This document shows positions 61,711-64,000 of a stretch of DNA of 64,000 bases, piece after piece. Source of the DNA: Hemileia vastatrix (lineage: Eukaryota; Basidiomycota; Pucciniomycetes; Pucciniales; Zaghouaniaceae); assembly GCA_030280995.1 (NCBI GenBank), contig JASXTE010000014.1, forward strand, positions 27,739,150 to 27,803,149, in the 5' to 3' direction. Made by a program: the position numbers and the translations under genes. The stretch's first letter is position 1. Every line of letters begins with the position of its first letter. The notes beneath the pieces are model-generated. The model had not been told where the DNA came from, did not search any database, and saw only the letters and a program-made list of their open reading frames with translations.

Positions 61711-62398
61711 CAACACAAATCTTCTACCATAAAAAACCAAAACCATTAAAATTCTTTAAAGCCAAAATAATCCAATTTAGAAATAAAATTTTGCAGTTTA
61801 ACCTCATGCTGGAGGTGAAGTAAAACCAATTCTCTTCATTTTTATCTTCATTTTCTTTTAAATAAAATACCCATCTTCACTTGAATTTTTCTTTTCTTCC
61901 ATCTTCATTATACTAAGATTTTTATTTTCATTACGGGCGAGCTTCCCAACGTCGGAGGTGCTGCCTGACGCAGCCTGGCCTCCCTTTTTTATATAGAGAC
62001 TTGAACCAGAGAGACTGAAAAGAATTGGACAAAACAAAAAAAAATCCTGACCAAATACATAAAGGCCAAATTAAGCAAAACCAAAACAAATTAAGTTGTT
62101 TATTCTCATTTCGGAGGAATCAGATTCTTGAAATCTCAAGGTTTAAACCAATAAGTTTGCCCCTAGGGCTTGAACCCCCTAAGCTCCTCTTCCAATTCTA
62201 ATATCCCAACATCAGACATCCAAACAAATCTTCTATCCTCCTCCATACACTGAGTCTAGCACAGTTCACATAACCAGAATCAATAAATTCTCCATCCTGT
62301 GAAATATCTGGAACCTCCACCACATCTTTAAAATCAACCTCCATACCAGTGACATGCAAGACATCACAATTTTCCTCTTCCCTATAGAAATCTTGCTT

Positions 62399-63442
62399 TT
62401 AATCTGCAAAATCCTCCAGAATAACATCCATAACATCAAAATAAATATCCTCCTCCAAGCATAGACCTTCTGATCTTGAGGGAACCACCTGAAAATAATC
62501 TTCCTCTATTAGAAAAAGATCCAAGACAGATTCTTTCTGTCCATCCAAAAATTCAACTGATACATACTCCTCTAATAAGCCATTATCTGAGCTTGAGAAA
62601 GAAAAATAATCATCCCTCAACAACCATTCATCCACCACAGATTCCTTTGTAATATCCCAAATTCCTTCTTCATGACCAGACAAGTCCTCCTTCCCACATA
62701 ATTCACCCAACCTTGAGGAAATACACTGATCCTTTAGTGTGCACATTTCCAAAACATCCAGTGAAGCACATTCCTGAGATCCCATGGCATCCTTTAGAAG
62801 AGAAAAATCAGTTTCACAAACATCATCAGAGTCCCCATCTTCCAAAATTGATAGCTCCAACACCTCCCCAGAAATTGAATTTTCCACCACAGTCTCCTGA
62901 ACTTCTCCATCCAACATGATTTCCTCTCCAGATTCCACATCCCTATCCATCATACCATCCAAATATCCCAAAATAACCTCCTTCAGAATAGCCATACCAG
63001 GAATCCTATTTTCCCCATTTGGAAGAGTCTTCATCAAGTCAGCCTTGAAAAGAATCTCCATAACCTCCACATTTACATTCCTACCCATGGCACTCCAAAA
63101 TACATACTTGACCCCATCTTCATGTAGTAATACATCATTATATACCAGATAATCCAAAGCCTCCCCAAATTCCTCCATAAAATCCCCATACTGAGAAAGA
63201 GAAGTTACACCACCTTTCAATTCCCACTTCCTATCAATCACATGAAGATCCACCATTGAGAAAGTAGTAGGCCACCTTTTAACCATTTCAATCTTCAACT
63301 TCCCCCAGTACTGACTCCTATATCCTGCCATACTAGAAACATCTTTCTCCACCTCCCTATTACCAAAGAGAAAGATTACTTGCCTTACCATGTCCAACAG
63401 TGAGGCCCCATCAATCTCAGAAGCAACCTCAAACCTAGCCAA
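62399..63442 (-). CDS. Gag-like protein of the non-autonomous LTR element
   Basis: 347-residue frame, starting at MARFEVASEIDG about 280 nt after the primer site, the normal place for gag. The middle (WGKLKIEMVKRWPTTFSMVD, LSQYGDFMEEFGEALDYLV) resembles the capsid region of fungal Gypsy Gag proteins. The rest is strongly acidic with repeated short motifs such as SVVDEWLLRDDYF. No zinc knuckle is seen. After the TAA at 62399-62401 the same frame stays sensible (REEENCDVLHVTGMEVDFKD, FIDSGYVNCARLSVWRRIED) to about 62190, so the stop may be a mutation and the protein once longer. The assignment rests on position and weak similarity. Confidence 0.6.
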   Translation of the reverse strand: MARFEVASEIDGASLLDMVRQVIFLFGNREVEKDVSSMAGYRSQYWGKLKIEMVKRWPTTFSMVDLHVIDRKWELKGGVTSLSQYGDFMEEFGEALDYLVYNDVLLHEDGVKYVFWSAMGRNVNVEVMEILFKADLMKTLPNGENRIPGMAILKEVILGYLDGMMDRDVESGEEIMLDGEVQETVVENSISGEVLELSILEDGDSDDVCETDFSLLKDAMGSQECASLDVLEMCTLKDQCISSRLGELCGKEDLSGHEEGIWDITKESVVDEWLLRDDYFSFSSSDNGLLEEYVSVEFLDGQKESVLDLFLIEEDYFQVVPSRSEGLCLEEDIYFDVMDVILEDFAD

Positions 63443-63718
63443 AACCCCTTTTCATCCTCCCCCAAAAACCTTGAACTATCCCAAGACTGAATCCTAACCA
63501 TCCTAGGAATTCCAAGTTACAGCCTCCAATCTCCACTAAAGATAGCCAAAGTCCCCCCAAGAGCCTTAGAGAGCTAGGAGGAATCAAATACAACAGAAAA
63601 GAAGACCCCTAGACCAGCCACAAAGAGATATAGAACCAAATCCAAAATCCACCAAAGGAGATCCACCAAAGAGAGAAGCCTAGATCAACAGAGATTCCAA
63701 AAAGCCAACAGATTTGTT

Positions 63719-63735
63719 CCCCACATTGGGTGCCA
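63719..63735 (-). other. primer binding site of the gag-only element
   Basis: Minus strand reads TGGCACCCAATGTGGGG four bases after the LTR end, complementary to a tRNA 3' end of the form GGGTGCCA. Confidence 0.7.
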
Positions 63736-63739
63736 GAAA

Positions 63740-64000
63740 TGTAGACAATCCTATAGTACTAGCTATAGGCCTTGACCAAGGGAGTTGGAGAAGAACCAGA
63801 GAGAAAATCCCCTTTCCATTTAGAAAAATAAGTGATATTGACCTGTTGCACAAAATTGGAGATCTGTTTGCTAGATCCTCTAATTAAACACTCTTGACCC
63901 CTGTAAAAGTGAAGATAATAGTCCCAGACAGACTACCAGAAAGAGTTGAAATAAACAGTAATATATTCCAAACAAACACAAGCCAATGAGACAGTGAGGA
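63740..64000 (-). repeat. 5' LTR of the gag-only element, partial
   Basis: Matches 58624-58885 closely from TGTAGACAATCC on and runs out of the window. Confidence 0.88.

Larger units (their letters stand above)
59551..63739 (-). mobile_element. internal region of a gag-only (non-autonomous) LTR element
   Basis: 4.2 kb between polypurine tract and primer site, with one gag-like gene next to the 5' LTR and otherwise repeats. I see no protease, RT or integrase motif on either strand. It would depend on the enzymes of another element. Confidence 0.7.

Overview
The window looks like nuclear DNA of a filamentous basidiomycete with a very transposon-rich, AT-rich, CpG-poor genome. The style of the elements (chromoviruses, PIF/Harbinger elements with a Myb-like partner, TET/JBP-like oxygenase genes) is what I associate with rust fungi (Pucciniales). 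This is inference; no marker in the window fixes the species. Introns are short (52-96 nt) GT..AG introns. Only one ordinary host gene is clear: a secreted AA9 polysaccharide monooxygenase with a C-terminal CFEM domain (10043-11483, four exons).

Layout. (1) 1-7885: a decayed Ty3/Gypsy chromovirus (Gypsy-1, + strand), broken mainly by TGA codons where Arg is expected. Between pol and the 3' LTR it carries an antisense, intron-containing gene with an exact Zn2Cys6 cysteine spacing. It sits inside the Myb-like gene of a Harbinger copy (Harb-B) whose end is at 8492. (2) 8493-11923: unique DNA with the AA9-CFEM gene. (3) 11927-35979: one PIF/Harbinger element (Harb-A), with 47-bp TIRs and an AAT target duplication. 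Its transposase gene is split at 13182/29699 by a 16.5-kb chromovirus tandem, LTR-internal-LTR-internal-LTR, flanked by GTATT. The rest of Harb-A holds a 2.7-kb purine/pyrimidine minisatellite that switches strand in the middle, the tail of a TET/JBP-like gene, and a frameshifted Myb-like gene. (4) 36016-about 40620: a third Harbinger-like unit (Harb-C) with a Myb-like gene facing a TET/JBP-like gene tail to tail, with satellites between them. (5) 40620-45797: AT-rich DNA in which I see no genes. (6) 45803-54921: a young, apparently complete chromovirus on the minus strand (Gypsy-3), GTATT target duplication. Its Gag-Pol becomes one frame of about 1993 codons only if two 64-nt introns are removed; homologous intron sites occur in the nested tandem elements. 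(7) 55232-56056: a dense run of a dozen different perfect or near-perfect hairpins, not explained by any gene. (8) 57600-58303: an unrecognised coding relic. (9) 58304-64000: a gag-only LTR element on the minus strand with internal minisatellites; its right LTR runs out of the window.

How parts work together. The Harbinger elements appear to encode a transposase, a Myb/SANT-like DNA-binding partner and, in two of three copies, an adjacent TET/JBP-like dioxygenase. Family-specific palindromes next to the TIRs are candidate binding sites. The chromoviruses end in chromodomains, expected to guide integration to chromatin. Gypsy-3 is the only element here whose coding capacity looks intact, so it is the best candidate for an active element and a possible helper for relatives. 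Exon, domain and family calls are from reading the sequence and from knowledge of the families; no database or alignment program was used.
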